From Desulfogranum mediterraneum DSM 13871 (GTDB lineage Bacteria; Desulfobacterota; Desulfobulbia; Desulfobulbales; Desulfobulbaceae): a stretch of 64,000 nucleotides of DNA. A program made the translations under genes and the position numbers. Numbering within the stretch: position 1 is the first letter of the stretch; each line of letters begins with the position of its first letter. Location: positions 124,001 to 188,000 of the forward strand of contig NZ_AUCW01000007.1 of assembly GCF_000429965.1 (NCBI RefSeq), in the 5' to 3' direction. The notes beneath the pieces were generated by a model. That model searched no databases and was not told the DNA's origin. It was given only the letters and a program-made list of their open reading frames with translations. Of this stretch, positions 53,717 to 62,680 are shown piece by piece.

Positions 53717-54805
53717 TTAGCCCTCCTCCTGCTGCTCATCGATCCGGCGCATGCCCTCCATCACCAGCCCCATAAAGCCGCCTATCGCCGGTAACTCCTT
53801 GGCCTGCTCGCTGATCCCGGAGGTATAGGTGAACTCCCCCTCGCTCCTGGCCAATATCGCGAAAAAGGCCTCCTTGCCGGCATGGTTGTTATAGAGGGCC
53901 TGAACCAGCTCCCCCTCATGAAAGAGCACCTGCCCTCTGCCGTCGGCAAAGATCAGGTCAACCTGACCGGTCTTGGTGCTGGTATTAATCAGCTGGAACA
54001 GTTCCACCGCATGGATATCAGAGAGTTTGCCGCTCATTCCGGAACTGATGGTCCCTGAGCGCAGACTATTGGCCTGGGCCCGCTCCACCAGGAGACGGTA
54101 GAAGAAGACCTGGAGGACCGGATACTTATTGAGGACATGCTTGAAATCCTTGCTGGAGAGAGAGGCCAGCTTGGTGGGTTCACGGGAGTGAATCGAGGTG
54201 GTCACCGGTTCACCGGAGAGCAGGCTCATCTCGCCGAAGACATCTCCCACCCCCATCTCCGACAGGGTCTGGCCCTCAGTACCGACCACCGCAGCCCTCC
54301 CCTGAACCAGAATATAGAGGCTGGTCCCTGGTTCACCCTGCTTGAGGATGATCTTGTTAGCCCCATACTCTTTCAGCTCCAGCAGGGCCGAGAGGTCCCG
54401 GAGGCTGTCCTCATCAAGGGGTTCAAAGATATCCAGTCCCCTGAGCAGGTCATAGAACTTATCCACATGGCGCATCCGTTCCCGTTGCTCTGCGGCGGCC
54501 AAAAGCTTCATCTGGAGGGTGGCAAAGCCTTTTTCTTTTTTAAATTCAAAGTGGAGATCTCCGCTACAACCCCCGCAGTAAAAGCTGCTCTTCCGCACCC
54601 CCTGCTGGGTAAAGCGCTCAAAACTCTGGGTGGTCCCCACAGCCTTCATCAACTCGCGCACCATCTTCAGGCAGGCCGGCTTGGCCTCAGGCACGGTCAG
54701 GCCCATATCCTCGACCTTGAACTCCTCGCCCACATTATAGATGGGGCAGGATCGTTCCTCGGTGACCACAAAGATTGCGTCACGGAATTCTGTCTTCTTC
54801 TTCAT
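53717..54805 (-). CDS. TIGR04076-like + cyclic nucleotide-binding + DUF4388 regulatory protein
   Basis: The 362-residue protein has three parts. Residues 1 to about 90 resemble the TIGR04076 family (CPIYNVGEEFKVEDMGL, then a CGGCSGDLHFEF cysteine motif). Residues about 115-240 are a cNMP-binding domain (IILKQGEPGTSLYILVQGRA and VGDVFGEMSLLSGEPVTT). Residues about 255-345 are DUF4388/PATAN-like (SDIHAVELFQLINTSTKTGQVDL and VLFHEGELVQALYN). There is no DNA-binding domain, so it is more likely a signalling scaffold than a CRP-type regulator. Its partners are unknown. Confidence 0.78.
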   Translation of the reverse strand: MKKKTEFRDAIFVVTEERSCPIYNVGEEFKVEDMGLTVPEAKPACLKMVRELMKAVGTTQSFERFTQQGVRKSSFYCGGCSGDLHFEFKKEKGFATLQMKLLAAAEQRERMRHVDKFYDLLRGLDIFEPLDEDSLRDLSALLELKEYGANKIILKQGEPGTSLYILVQGRAAVVGTEGQTLSEMGVGDVFGEMSLLSGEPVTTSIHSREPTKLASLSSKDFKHVLNKYPVLQVFFYRLLVERAQANSLRSGTISSGMSGKLSDIHAVELFQLINTSTKTGQVDLIFADGRGQVLFHEGELVQALYNNHAGKEAFFAILARSEGEFTYTSGISEQAKELPAIGGFMGLVMEGMRRIDEQQEEG

Positions 54806-54849
54806 ATGCTTTTAGCTAACACCTCTGTGGGAAGCCCGGGGCTGCCGGT

Positions 54850-55305
54850 TCAACTGGAACGCCCGAACAGCAGGTAGATGATAATCCCCAGCACCGTAGC
54901 CCCGCCAAAGAGCACAGGCAGCACCTTATCCATCTGCAGCTCATCACCGACCACCAGGGACTGCATATAGGGAGTGCCCGAGGCATACCAGACGCCCAGG
55001 AGCAGGGCCATGATGGTCAGGTCGCGAAAGGCCTGCTTGTAGAGCATATAGCCGACCAGGGAGATAAAGGGCACCAGGAACCAGGGATTGGTTGCCAGGG
55101 CGCCAATATCGGTTGCAGCTATCTGCTCCGGAAGCTGGGTCTTTTCCAGCAAGACTCCAACCTTGTCCATGATCCCATCCACCTTGCCCGTAAAACTGTC
55201 CACCACGGTCCCAAACGCCACGATCCACCTCTCATTATCTGGATAATCTGCTCCCCCGATCCGGCCTGCCGAGCCCTGCTCGGCTCTTCGACCCTCACCT
55301 TGCAT
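54850..55305 (-). CDS. Small membrane protein of unknown function
   Basis: The 151-residue protein has a soluble N-terminal third (WIVAFGTVVDSFTGKVDGIMDKV) and three membrane segments (WFLVPFISLVGYMLY, LTIMALLLGVWYAS and VLPVLFGGATVLGIIIYLLFG). I do not recognise a family. The start is uncertain; an ATG four codons upstream overlaps a GGAGG and would be poorly placed. It is divergent from the taurine-linked operon and about 45 bases upstream of the cNMP-binding gene, which it may lead. Confidence 0.6.
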   Translation of the reverse strand: MQGEGRRAEQGSAGRIGGADYPDNERWIVAFGTVVDSFTGKVDGIMDKVGVLLEKTQLPEQIAATDIGALATNPWFLVPFISLVGYMLYKQAFRDLTIMALLLGVWYASGTPYMQSLVVGDELQMDKVLPVLFGGATVLGIIIYLLFGRSS

Positions 55306-55608
55306 TATAGCAACCATCCTCCCTGAAGCAAAGCACCATATTTTTCTCCCAGGGGGAACACCCCTGCCGAAAACCGCCCCTGCTCCCTCTGCCTGACCGC
55401 CCGGGCTGGAAGTCTGCGCCTGACAACCCTGCTCCCCTGCCCCTGGGAGAGGTCCCCTCAATCCCCTCTGGCCACCTCCCTTTTTCTGGATCTGCCGGAA
55501 AACGGGTGAAACTTTGACCTTGACAGATGTCTGATGTATGATATATCATGGCCGTCCGATTCAGTATCCTCCAGAAGTGCACGCCAATTTCTAAACCACG
55601 AGGTTCAC
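55306..55608. other. Divergent regulatory region upstream of the OCD-family gene
   Basis: About 300 bases between divergent genes. The plus-strand promoter/operator is at 55520-55548. No gene is seen in the rest. Confidence 0.5.
55520..55548 (+). promoter_or_regulatory. Promoter with palindromic operator, taurine-linked regulon copy A
   Basis: TTGACA (55520-55525), a 16-base spacer and TATATC (55542-55547) overlap the perfect palindrome TGATATATCA (55539-55548). The 30 bases from 55519 match those at 60726-60755, upstream of xsc, in 28 positions. The palindrome over the -10 suggests repressor binding. Confidence 0.75.
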
Positions 55609-56724
55609 ATGTCTTCTTCCAAGTTAGCTCTGAAGTTTCTCTCCCAAAAAGATATGATTGCTGCCGGTGTTACCGACATGAAACACTGCATCAACATGAT
55701 GGACGAAGCCTTTACCCTCTTGGGTAAGGGAGACTATGTCATGGGCGGCTCCACCCGCAACTCCCATGGTCAGCGGGTCTGGTTCCCCAAGGAGCCGCAG
55801 TTTGCCGGCATGCCCAAGGGCGGGCCTGACCAGCGTTTCATGTCCCTGCCCGGCTACCTGGGTGGCCGTTTCCGGATCTGCGGCAACAAGTGGTATGGCT
55901 CAAACGTCAACAACCCCAAAAACCACGGTCTGCCCCGCTCCATCCTGATGATGACCCTGAACGACCCGGAAACCGCCCGGCCGCTGGCCATCATGGAGGC
56001 TAACATCCTCAGCGGCATGCGCACCGGGGCAACGGTCGGACTCAGCGCCCGCTACCTGGCCCGTGACGACTCCGAGAGCCTGGGAGTGATCGCCGCCGGC
56101 CCCATCTCCAAGTACTGCACCACCGCCATCGTCAACGAGCTGCCCTCCCTGAAAAAGGTGGTGGTCTTTGACATCAACGAAGAGGCTGCCAACAAGTTCT
56201 GCGCCGAAATGAGCGCCAAGCTCGACATCGAGGTGGTCCCGGTGAGCAGTTTTGCCGATGCGGTCAAGGGCCAGGATGTGATCACCTCGGCCATCTCCGG
56301 CGACCACACCCCCCTGTTTGAGGACAGCTGGCTCAAGGAAGGTTCCCTCCTGACCCTGCCGGGTCGTGCCAACGTGGAAGACGACTTCCTCCGCAAGGCC
56401 TATGTGGTCCCCGATGGCTGGGAGATGCAGAAGACCTACAAGATCGAAGGCTTGATGCTGCCTGAAGACGAGCGGACCATCCCCCATATCCAGCTCCACA
56501 ACCTGGTGGACAGCGGAGAGATCAAGGAGAGCGACATCCACGATCTGGGCAAGGTTGCCGCCGGTCTGGCCAATATCGACAAGAATTCTGCACGCAAGAA
56601 GTACTTCATCTCCAACGGCATGATTCTCCAGGATATCGCCTGGGCAACGGCCATGTACGAGAGTGCCGTCGAAAAGGGACTTGGCCAGGATCTGGTCATG
56701 TGGGACGAACCCTATCTGGTCTGA
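55609..56724 (+). CDS. Ornithine cyclodeaminase / mu-crystallin-family protein
   Basis: The 371-residue protein belongs to the ornithine cyclodeaminase superfamily (OCD, alanine dehydrogenase, tyramine-oxidase-subunit-B-like group). It has CGNKWYGSN with the substrate lysine (about residue 92) and SGMRTGATVGLSARYL with the conserved Arg (about 136). The Rossmann segment GVIAAGPISKY replaces the usual GxGxQA loop, so NAD binding may be altered. It opens the operon with the HcnABC-like flavoenzyme. In Ti plasmids ocd sits beside opine oxidase genes, which invites comparison. Possible roles are regeneration of pyruvate from alanine, imine reduction, or a structural subunit. GAGG precedes the ATG by six bases. 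Confidence 0.82.
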   Translation: MSSSKLALKFLSQKDMIAAGVTDMKHCINMMDEAFTLLGKGDYVMGGSTRNSHGQRVWFPKEPQFAGMPKGGPDQRFMSLPGYLGGRFRICGNKWYGSNVNNPKNHGLPRSILMMTLNDPETARPLAIMEANILSGMRTGATVGLSARYLARDDSESLGVIAAGPISKYCTTAIVNELPSLKKVVVFDINEEAANKFCAEMSAKLDIEVVPVSSFADAVKGQDVITSAISGDHTPLFEDSWLKEGSLLTLPGRANVEDDFLRKAYVVPDGWEMQKTYKIEGLMLPEDERTIPHIQLHNLVDSGEIKESDIHDLGKVAAGLANIDKNSARKKYFISNGMILQDIAWATAMYESAVEKGLGQDLVMWDEPYLV

Positions 56725-56779
56725 GAGCGGCCAGCCAAAGGCCCCGGACCCAACAAAGAGTACGAGCAACGAGTGAGCT

Positions 56780-57097
56780 ATGAACAGAGGGAACAGTACA
56801 TTCACCAGGAGCGAGCCCCTCAGCGGGGACGACACCATTACCATCTTCTTTGAAGAGACCGCCTGTGAGGTTCCCGCCGGAGTTACCGTGGCAGCCGCCT
56901 TGCTGGGACATGACGACCACCACTTCTGCCGCTCTGCAGCAGATCAGGAAAAACGGGCCCCCCACTGTCTGATGGGGGTCTGTTTTGAATGCCTGGTGGA
57001 GATTGACGGTGTAAAAAATCGTCAGGCATGCCTTGAGCCTGTCCGGGAGGGGATGCAGGTTAAACGACAGCATGAACCGGTTGATGAGAGCAAATGA
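56780..57097 (+). CDS. [2Fe-2S] small subunit of an HcnABC/opine-oxidase-type dehydrogenase
   Basis: The 105-residue ferredoxin-like protein carries four cysteines in HCLMGVCFECLVEIDG and NRQAC, the HcnA pattern with a plant-type [2Fe-2S] cluster. It should relay electrons from the FAD subunits. Its stop overlaps the next start by four bases. Related gamma subunits occur in opine oxidases, D-hydroxyproline dehydrogenase and hydrogen cyanide synthase; the neighbours decide the reading. Confidence 0.88.
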   Translation: MNRGNSTFTRSEPLSGDDTITIFFEETACEVPAGVTVAAALLGHDDHHFCRSAADQEKRAPHCLMGVCFECLVEIDGVKNRQACLEPVREGMQVKRQHEPVDESK

Positions 57098-58503
57098 AAA
57101 ACAGATATGATGCCATAATCATTGGCGCCGGACCCGCAGGTCTGGCCTGCAGCACCGAGCTGGCCGACAAGGGACTGGAGGTCGCCGTTCTCGATGAGCA
57201 GGCAGCCCCTGGCGGCCAGATCTACCGCAACATCAGCAAGACCTCTGCCCGGCAGCGCGCGATCCTGGGTCCGGATTATACCGCCGGCCTGGAGCTGATC
57301 AGGGCCTTTACAGAGGCAACAGTGGACTACCTGCCCCAGACCAGGGTCTGGCAGGCAGAGGCCGCAGGTGAGGTCTTTTTTTCCCACGACAACCGCTCCG
57401 GCCGGTTCCAGGCCCCCTTTCTGGCCCTGAACACCGGGGCCATGGAACGTCCGGTGCCCTTCCCCGGCTGGACCCTGCCCGGGGTCATGACCTGCGGCGG
57501 GATGTCCAACCTCTACAAGGATTCCACCCTGGTGCCCCGAGAACCGGTGGTCCTGGCAGGCAGCGGCCCCCTGCTCTGGCTGGTGGCTGAGCACCTCCTT
57601 GCCCTTGAGGCCCCCATAGCCGCTATTCTCGATACCACCCCGCTTAAGCAGATGCTCACCGCCATGCCCGAGCTGCCCGCCGCCCTCAGGCGCGCCGGCT
57701 ACCTCTTCAAGGGGGTGAAGATGATCGCTGCTGTCCAACTGGCGGCCAGAAAGGCCAAGGTCCCCATGTATCGTCAGGTGAGCGGACTCCGGGCCGAAGG
57801 CGATGGCCGGGTGGAACGGGTCAAGGCCAGCTGCAGGGGCCGGGAGCTGAGCTTTGAGGCCTCCACCCTGCTGGTCCATGAGGGGATCATCCCCAACACC
57901 GCCCTGCTCCGCCAGGTCGGTTGTCGGCATAGCTGGAATCCGGTCCAGCGCTACTGGCACCCCCAGGTGGATGCCAGCGGCAAGACCAGTCTGGGTTCGG
58001 TCTATGTGGCCGGAGACGGCACCTTTGTCCATGGCGCCAAGGCTGCCGAGTTGAAGGGACGGCTCACCGGACTGACCATTGCCCGGGAGTTACGCCGGCT
58101 CACGGAGCCCGACTATCGGCGCCAGGCAGCTGAGGTCCAGGCCGAACTGCAGGAAGAGCTCCTGCCCCGCCCCTACATCGATGCCCTCTATGCCCCGAGA
58201 AAGGATCTGTTCACCATCTCCGATGAGACCACGGTCTGCCGCTGTGAGGGCGTCACAGCCGGTCGGATCCGCGAGTTGGTGGAACAGGGCTATACCGATC
58301 ACAACGAAATCAAATCCATTATCCGCTGCGGCATGGGCCCCTGCCAGGGTCGGATGTGCGGCTCAGCCGTAATGGAGCTGGTTGCAGAGGGATCAGGCAG
58401 ATCCCCTGAAGAGACGCGGCAGATGCGACTCAGGCCGCCGATCAAACCGGTGAGTCTGCAGGAACTGGCCAATGCTACCCTGGGAGAGCCCGATGAAAGC
58501 TGA
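57094..58503 (+). CDS. FAD/NAD-type subunit with C-terminal BFD [2Fe-2S] domain (HcnB/OoxA-like)
   Basis: The 469-residue protein has an N-terminal FAD loop IIGAGPAGLACS (about residues 6-17), a second Rossmann loop VVLAGSGPLLWLVAEHLL (about 150) and GSVYVAGDG (about 307). It ends in a BFD-like cluster domain with CRCEGVTAGRIREL and IIRCGMGPCQGRMCG. This is the alpha-type subunit of the HcnABC, octopine/nopaline oxidase and D-hydroxyproline dehydrogenase group. It overlaps both neighbours (4 bases before, 11 after), so the three subunits are made together. Confidence 0.9.
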   Translation: MKNRYDAIIIGAGPAGLACSTELADKGLEVAVLDEQAAPGGQIYRNISKTSARQRAILGPDYTAGLELIRAFTEATVDYLPQTRVWQAEAAGEVFFSHDNRSGRFQAPFLALNTGAMERPVPFPGWTLPGVMTCGGMSNLYKDSTLVPREPVVLAGSGPLLWLVAEHLLALEAPIAAILDTTPLKQMLTAMPELPAALRRAGYLFKGVKMIAAVQLAARKAKVPMYRQVSGLRAEGDGRVERVKASCRGRELSFEASTLLVHEGIIPNTALLRQVGCRHSWNPVQRYWHPQVDASGKTSLGSVYVAGDGTFVHGAKAAELKGRLTGLTIARELRRLTEPDYRRQAAEVQAELQEELLPRPYIDALYAPRKDLFTISDETTVCRCEGVTAGRIRELVEQGYTDHNEIKSIIRCGMGPCQGRMCGSAVMELVAEGSGRSPEETRQMRLRPPIKPVSLQELANATLGEPDES

Positions 58504-59620
58504 TGTATTGATCGTAGGCGGCGGCATTATGGGTTGCGCCACCGCCATTGAACTGGCACGGAAGAACAAGTCCGTCATTATCTTTGAAAAAGATGTGCCG
58601 GGCCGCCATGCCTCGGGCCACAACTCCGGCGGGGTACGCTGCCAGGGCCGTGATGTTCGGGAAATCCCCTTGGCCATCGAGGCACGCACCATGTGGGACC
58701 ATCACCCCAACACGGTCAACTCGGACTGCGGCTTCTACGTCTCCCCCCGGCTGCGCCTGGCTGAGAGTGATGCGGACATGGAGGTGCTGGCCAAGCGTGA
58801 GGCCACCTTGAAGAGCCTGGGCTACGACCACGAGGTCCTGGTCGACCGGGCCGAGGTCCTTCGCCTCTCGCCCCATGTTGCCGATCACGTCGTCGGCGGC
58901 CTGGCCTGCTACACCGACGGCTTGGCCAATCCCCTGCTCACCTCCAAGGCCTACGCGGCCACGGCCAGGGCCGAGGGGGTCACCATCCTCTCCCATACCC
59001 GGGTGGTGGAGGCCGCGGCCACAGCCGGCGGCTTCCGGGTGAGGACCAGCTGCGGCAAGGTCTATGAGGGAGAGACCCTGGTCAACGGCACCGGGGCCTG
59101 GGCCGGACGATTTTCCGCCATGCTCGGCGACCCGCTGCCGGTCTATGCCGCCGCCCCCACCATGATGGTCACCGACCGCGTTCCCGGGATGATGAGCGGT
59201 ACCTCCCTGGGACTCACCAGCCGTCTCTTGGGCCTGATGGCCGCCAGTAACGGCACCATCATCGTTGGCGGCGGCTATCGTTCGCCCCTGGACCTGGAGA
59301 AAGAGAAGATCTGGATCGACCCCATGCAGATGACCAAGGCTGCCCAGATCATGACCGAGATCCTTCCCGGCCTTGGCCAGGCCCAGATGATCCGCTGCTG
59401 GACCGCCTTTGAGGGATGCATCAAGGACAAGGTGCCGGTGGTGGGTGCCTCCACCAAGGTCCCCGGCCTGTTCCACGTCTGCGGCTTTTCCGCCCACGGC
59501 TTCCAGCTGGCTCCGATGATGGGGAGGGTGGTCTCCCAGTTGGTCCTCGGTCAACAGCCGGAGCTGCCCCTGGACGCATTTCGGCCGGACCGTTTTAGCG
59601 AGACCAAGGCCCAGGCCTAG
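58493..59620 (+). CDS. FAD-dependent amine/amino-acid oxidase subunit (HcnC/OoxB-like)
   Basis: The 375-residue DAO-family protein has VLIVGGGIMGCATAIELARK at the N-terminus, the flavin-facing ASGHNSGGVRCQ segment (about residues 43-54), NGTGAWAGRFS and the C-terminal CGFSAHGFQLAPMMG. It should be the catalytic subunit that oxidises a secondary amine or imino acid C-N bond. With the [2Fe-2S] and FAD/BFD subunits it forms the HcnABC-type complex. The start at 58493 has GGGAGAG about seven bases upstream. I infer an N-substituted taurine as substrate from the xsc-tpa linkage. Confidence 0.9.
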   Translation: MKADVLIVGGGIMGCATAIELARKNKSVIIFEKDVPGRHASGHNSGGVRCQGRDVREIPLAIEARTMWDHHPNTVNSDCGFYVSPRLRLAESDADMEVLAKREATLKSLGYDHEVLVDRAEVLRLSPHVADHVVGGLACYTDGLANPLLTSKAYAATARAEGVTILSHTRVVEAAATAGGFRVRTSCGKVYEGETLVNGTGAWAGRFSAMLGDPLPVYAAAPTMMVTDRVPGMMSGTSLGLTSRLLGLMAASNGTIIVGGGYRSPLDLEKEKIWIDPMQMTKAAQIMTEILPGLGQAQMIRCWTAFEGCIKDKVPVVGASTKVPGLFHVCGFSAHGFQLAPMMGRVVSQLVLGQQPELPLDAFRPDRFSETKAQA

Positions 59621-59740
59621 GCCTAAAGGCACCCCAATACGGCACAACCATAAGCAAATCAGGGTCAGGGGAGCCAAAGCCTCCCTGAGCCCACAACAAC
59701 AGATACAGCACAGGCACCATGCCCTGTGCAGGAGAACAAC

Positions 59741-60106
59741 ATGTCCCAAGGAAAGATCGTTACCCTGGAAAAATCAGATGTCATCAAGCACACCTCTGCC
59801 CCCAAGGTGAATCCCAAAACCGGCGAACCCCATGCCAACAACTGGACCTACTTTGAGCACAGCTCAGGAAACTTCAAGTCCGGCATCTGGGACTGCACCG
59901 CAGGCAGCTGGGAGCACAACCATCCCAAACTTGAGTTCTGCTACATCGTTGAGGGCAGTGTCAAGGTGGTTGAAAAGGACGGCCCTACCCATGTCTACAA
60001 TGCCGGTGACTCCTTTGTGGTTCCCAAGGGAACCCCGGTAACCTGGATTGTGGAAGACTACGCCAAGAAGATCTTTGTTTCCGCAGCACATCTGGAAGGG
60101 CTCTAA
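59741..60106 (+). CDS. Cupin-domain protein
   Basis: The 121-residue single cupin is of the EutQ/DUF861-like kind, with GIWDCTAGSWEHNHPKLEFCYIVEGSVKV (metal ligands His and Glu) and YNAGDSFVVPKGTPVTW. Small cupins of this type are often found beside amino-acid oxidases; the role is unknown. AGGAG precedes the ATG by seven bases. It closes the first unit and is followed by a strong terminator. Confidence 0.9.
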   Translation: MSQGKIVTLEKSDVIKHTSAPKVNPKTGEPHANNWTYFEHSSGNFKSGIWDCTAGSWEHNHPKLEFCYIVEGSVKVVEKDGPTHVYNAGDSFVVPKGTPVTWIVEDYAKKIFVSAAHLEGL

Positions 60107-60138
60107 GCTGACAGTACCTCCTTACACGGTGGTGTCAT

Positions 60139-60178
60139 GGGACTGGAGGGCTTCGCGACCCTCTGGTCCCTTTTTTTT
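60139..60178 (+). terminator. Rho-independent terminator after the cupin gene
   Basis: GGGAC and GGAGGG pair with CCCTC and GTCCC (60139-60170), followed by eight T residues. Confidence 0.85.
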
Positions 60179-60726
60179 GCAAGGCCCCCTTCCTGCCCCT
60201 CTCAGCCGATGGACCCTCATGCCTTCCAGTAGGCCTTGCCTCCTCTGCATCTCCTGGATCCTGACCAAGCCCCAAACCGCGACGACTCTATCACTGCCTG
60301 CCAATCCCAAATCCCAACCTGCCGGCCAGCCGCCTCATTTTTCTGGTCAAGACCTCCTGGGTTGATTCCCCCTGCCTCCCCATCCCCCCTGGCGGTCCAG
60401 GCCACCAACCAGCAAAAACAGGAAATACCCCTCAGTACCCTGGAGAGCAGCGGCCATCACCTGCCTGCCTCCGACTCCAGCCGCCCCAATAATCAGACAG
60501 GCCGATCAGCCAGGCCGAAATCTGGAGGGAAAACCGCAGCCAAGCCGATGAATGGGCCTGTTTCAGCTCTCTTTCAGGCTCAAGCACCTCCGATTACTGC
60601 CAAAACATGCGAGGAACATCTTCCTGATAACTCGTAATTTATGCCAACTATCCCGAGAGGTGACCCCTGACTTTCAATAATAGTTACAGCAATCATCAAA
60701 AAAAGAACTTGTGCAGGAAAATTATC

Positions 60727-60755
60727 TTGACAGATATCTGATGTGTGATATATCA
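60727..60755 (+). promoter_or_regulatory. Promoter with palindromic operator, taurine-linked regulon copy B
   Basis: TTGACA (60727-60732) and the palindrome TGATATATCA (60746-60755) over the -10 position repeat the arrangement at 55520-55548, with only two differences in 30 bases. This copy also has an outer dyad, TCTGAT with ATCAGA. Confidence 0.75.
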
Positions 60756-60847
60756 GAAGGCAGCAAGTAACAATTAACAGCCTGCTGCGTCAGGCAGGTA
60801 TTTGCCCCTGAAAACACAGGGTACGATAAAATTTATGGAGGTTTACC

Positions 60848-62635
60848 ATGGCTAAAATCAAAATGACCACCGAAGAGGCGTTCATCAAGGTACTGCAGAT
60901 GCACGGTATCGAGCACGCCTTCGGCATCATCGGTTCTGCAATGATGCCTGTTTCCGACCTGTTCCCCAAGGCAGGGATCACCTTCTGGGACAACGCCCAC
61001 GAGGGCAACGCCGGTATGATGGCTGACGGTTTCACCCGTGCTTCCGGTAAGATGTCCATGATGATCGCCCAGAACGGCCCCGGTATCACCAACTTTGTTA
61101 CCCCGGTAAAGACCGCCTACTGGAACCACACCCCGCTGCTGCTGGTTACCCCCCAGGCTGCCAACATGGCCATGGGTCAGGGCGGTTTCCAGGAAGTACC
61201 GCAGATGGCTGCCTTCGAAGACATGGTTGCCTACCAGGAAGAGGTACTCCACCCTGCACGTATCGCCGAGGTTCTCAACCGGGTCATCATTCAGGCCAAG
61301 CGCGCCTCTGCTCCTGCCCAGATCAACGTACCCCGTGACTTCTGGACCCAGGAAATCGAAATCGAACTGCCGGTCATCGTTGACTTCGAACTGCCTGCCG
61401 GTGGTGCCGAAGCCATCGCCAAGGCAGCTGAGCTGCTCTCAAACGCCAAGTTCCCTGTCATCCTCAACGGTGGCGGTGTAGTTATCGGTGGTGCCATCGA
61501 AGACTCCAAGGCACTGGCTGAAAAGCTGGATGCTGCTGTCTGCTGCGGTTACCAGCACAACGATGCCTTCCCCGGAAGCCATCCCCTCCACACCGGTACC
61601 CTGGGCTACAACGGCTCCCGCGCTGCCATGGAACTGATCTCCAAGGCCGATGTTGTTCTGGCCCTGGGAACCCGCCTCAACCCCTTCTCCACCCTGCCCG
61701 GATACGGCATGGATTACTGGCCGGAAGATGCCGAGGTGATTCAGGTAGACATCAACGCCAACCGCATCGGCCTGACCAAGAAGCTGGCTGTGGGTATCGT
61801 TGGAGATGCCAAGAAGGTAGCCCAGTCTATCCTGGAGCAGCTTGCCGCCACCGCCGGTGATGCAAGCCGTGAAGAGCGTAAGGCAGTAATCGCTAAGGCC
61901 AAGGCTGACTGGGCTGCAGACCTGGCCACCATGGATCACGAGGCCGATGATGCAGGTACAGACTGGAACGCCCGTGCCCAGAAGGCTGATCCTGAGAAGA
62001 TCACCGCTCGGATGGCCTGGCGTGCCATCGTTGAAGCACTGCCTGAAGATGCGATCATCTCCGGTGACATCGGTAACTCCTGTGCCCTGGGTGCCGCCTA
62101 CCCCTCATTCGAGGAAGGCCGCAAGTACCTGGCTCCAGGTATGTTCGGACCCTGTGGTTACGGATTCCCCGCCATCTGCGGCGCCAAGGTTGCCAAGCCC
62201 GAAGTACCTGTTGTCGGCTTTGCCGGTGACGGTGCCTTTGGTATCTCCATGAACGAGATGGTTTCCTGTGGCCGTGATTCCTGGCCTGCAGTTACCATGG
62301 TTGTCTTCCGTAACTACCACTGGGGTGCAGAGAAGCGTAACACCACCCTCTGGTACGACGACAACTTCGTAGGCACCGAGCTGGACCGCAACGTTTCCTA
62401 CGCCGGTATTGCCAAGGCCTGTGGAGTTGAAGGCGTCCAGGTTCGCAGCATGGAAGAGGTAACCGAGGCCCTCAAGGCCGCAGTCAAGGCCCAGATGGAA
62501 GAGGGTAAGACCACCTTCATCGAGATCCTGACCAACATGGAACTGGGCGAACCCTTCCGCCGTGACGCCATGAAGAAGCCTGTTGCCGTTGCCGGTATCG
62601 ACAAGGCTGACATGTGCCCCCAGCAGGAAGCCTAA
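60848..62635 (+). CDS. xsc: Sulfoacetaldehyde acetyltransferase
   Basis: Thiamine-diphosphate enzyme that converts sulfoacetaldehyde and phosphate to acetyl phosphate and sulfite, the desulfonation step of taurine breakdown. The 595-residue protein has the family's length. MTTEEAFIKVLQMHGIEHAFGIIGSAMMP is at the N-terminus, the conserved Glu is in EGNAGMMADGF, and the ThDP motif runs from GDGAFGISMNEM to RNYHWGAEK. Acetyl phosphate would feed ATP formation, and sulfite can serve as electron acceptor in a sulfite reducer. Codon choice (GGT, CGT, GTA) points to high expression. GGAGG precedes the ATG by seven bases. Confidence 0.96.
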   Translation: MAKIKMTTEEAFIKVLQMHGIEHAFGIIGSAMMPVSDLFPKAGITFWDNAHEGNAGMMADGFTRASGKMSMMIAQNGPGITNFVTPVKTAYWNHTPLLLVTPQAANMAMGQGGFQEVPQMAAFEDMVAYQEEVLHPARIAEVLNRVIIQAKRASAPAQINVPRDFWTQEIEIELPVIVDFELPAGGAEAIAKAAELLSNAKFPVILNGGGVVIGGAIEDSKALAEKLDAAVCCGYQHNDAFPGSHPLHTGTLGYNGSRAAMELISKADVVLALGTRLNPFSTLPGYGMDYWPEDAEVIQVDINANRIGLTKKLAVGIVGDAKKVAQSILEQLAATAGDASREERKAVIAKAKADWAADLATMDHEADDAGTDWNARAQKADPEKITARMAWRAIVEALPEDAIISGDIGNSCALGAAYPSFEEGRKYLAPGMFGPCGYGFPAICGAKVAKPEVPVVGFAGDGAFGISMNEMVSCGRDSWPAVTMVVFRNYHWGAEKRNTTLWYDDNFVGTELDRNVSYAGIAKACGVEGVQVRSMEEVTEALKAAVKAQMEEGKTTFIEILTNMELGEPFRRDAMKKPVAVAGIDKADMCPQQEA

Positions 62636-62680
62636 GGGGAAACCCACACCGTTAATGCGATCGTATTAGACGGAGAAGCA

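Larger units (their letters stand above)
60107..60847. other. Intergenic region with terminator, xsc promoter and leader
   Basis: About 740 bases. A terminator lies at 60139-60178, then some 540 bases hold no credible gene. The shared promoter/operator is at 60727-60755. A leader of about 85 bases follows, with a small hairpin (GCCTG/CAGGC, 60780-60795) and GGAGG before xsc. Confidence 0.6.

Noticed and set aside
60236-60637. A 133-codon plus-strand frame between the cupin gene and xsc
   Set aside because: It is a Pro/Ser/Ala-rich sequence without structure or a ribosome-binding site, and lies directly after a terminator.
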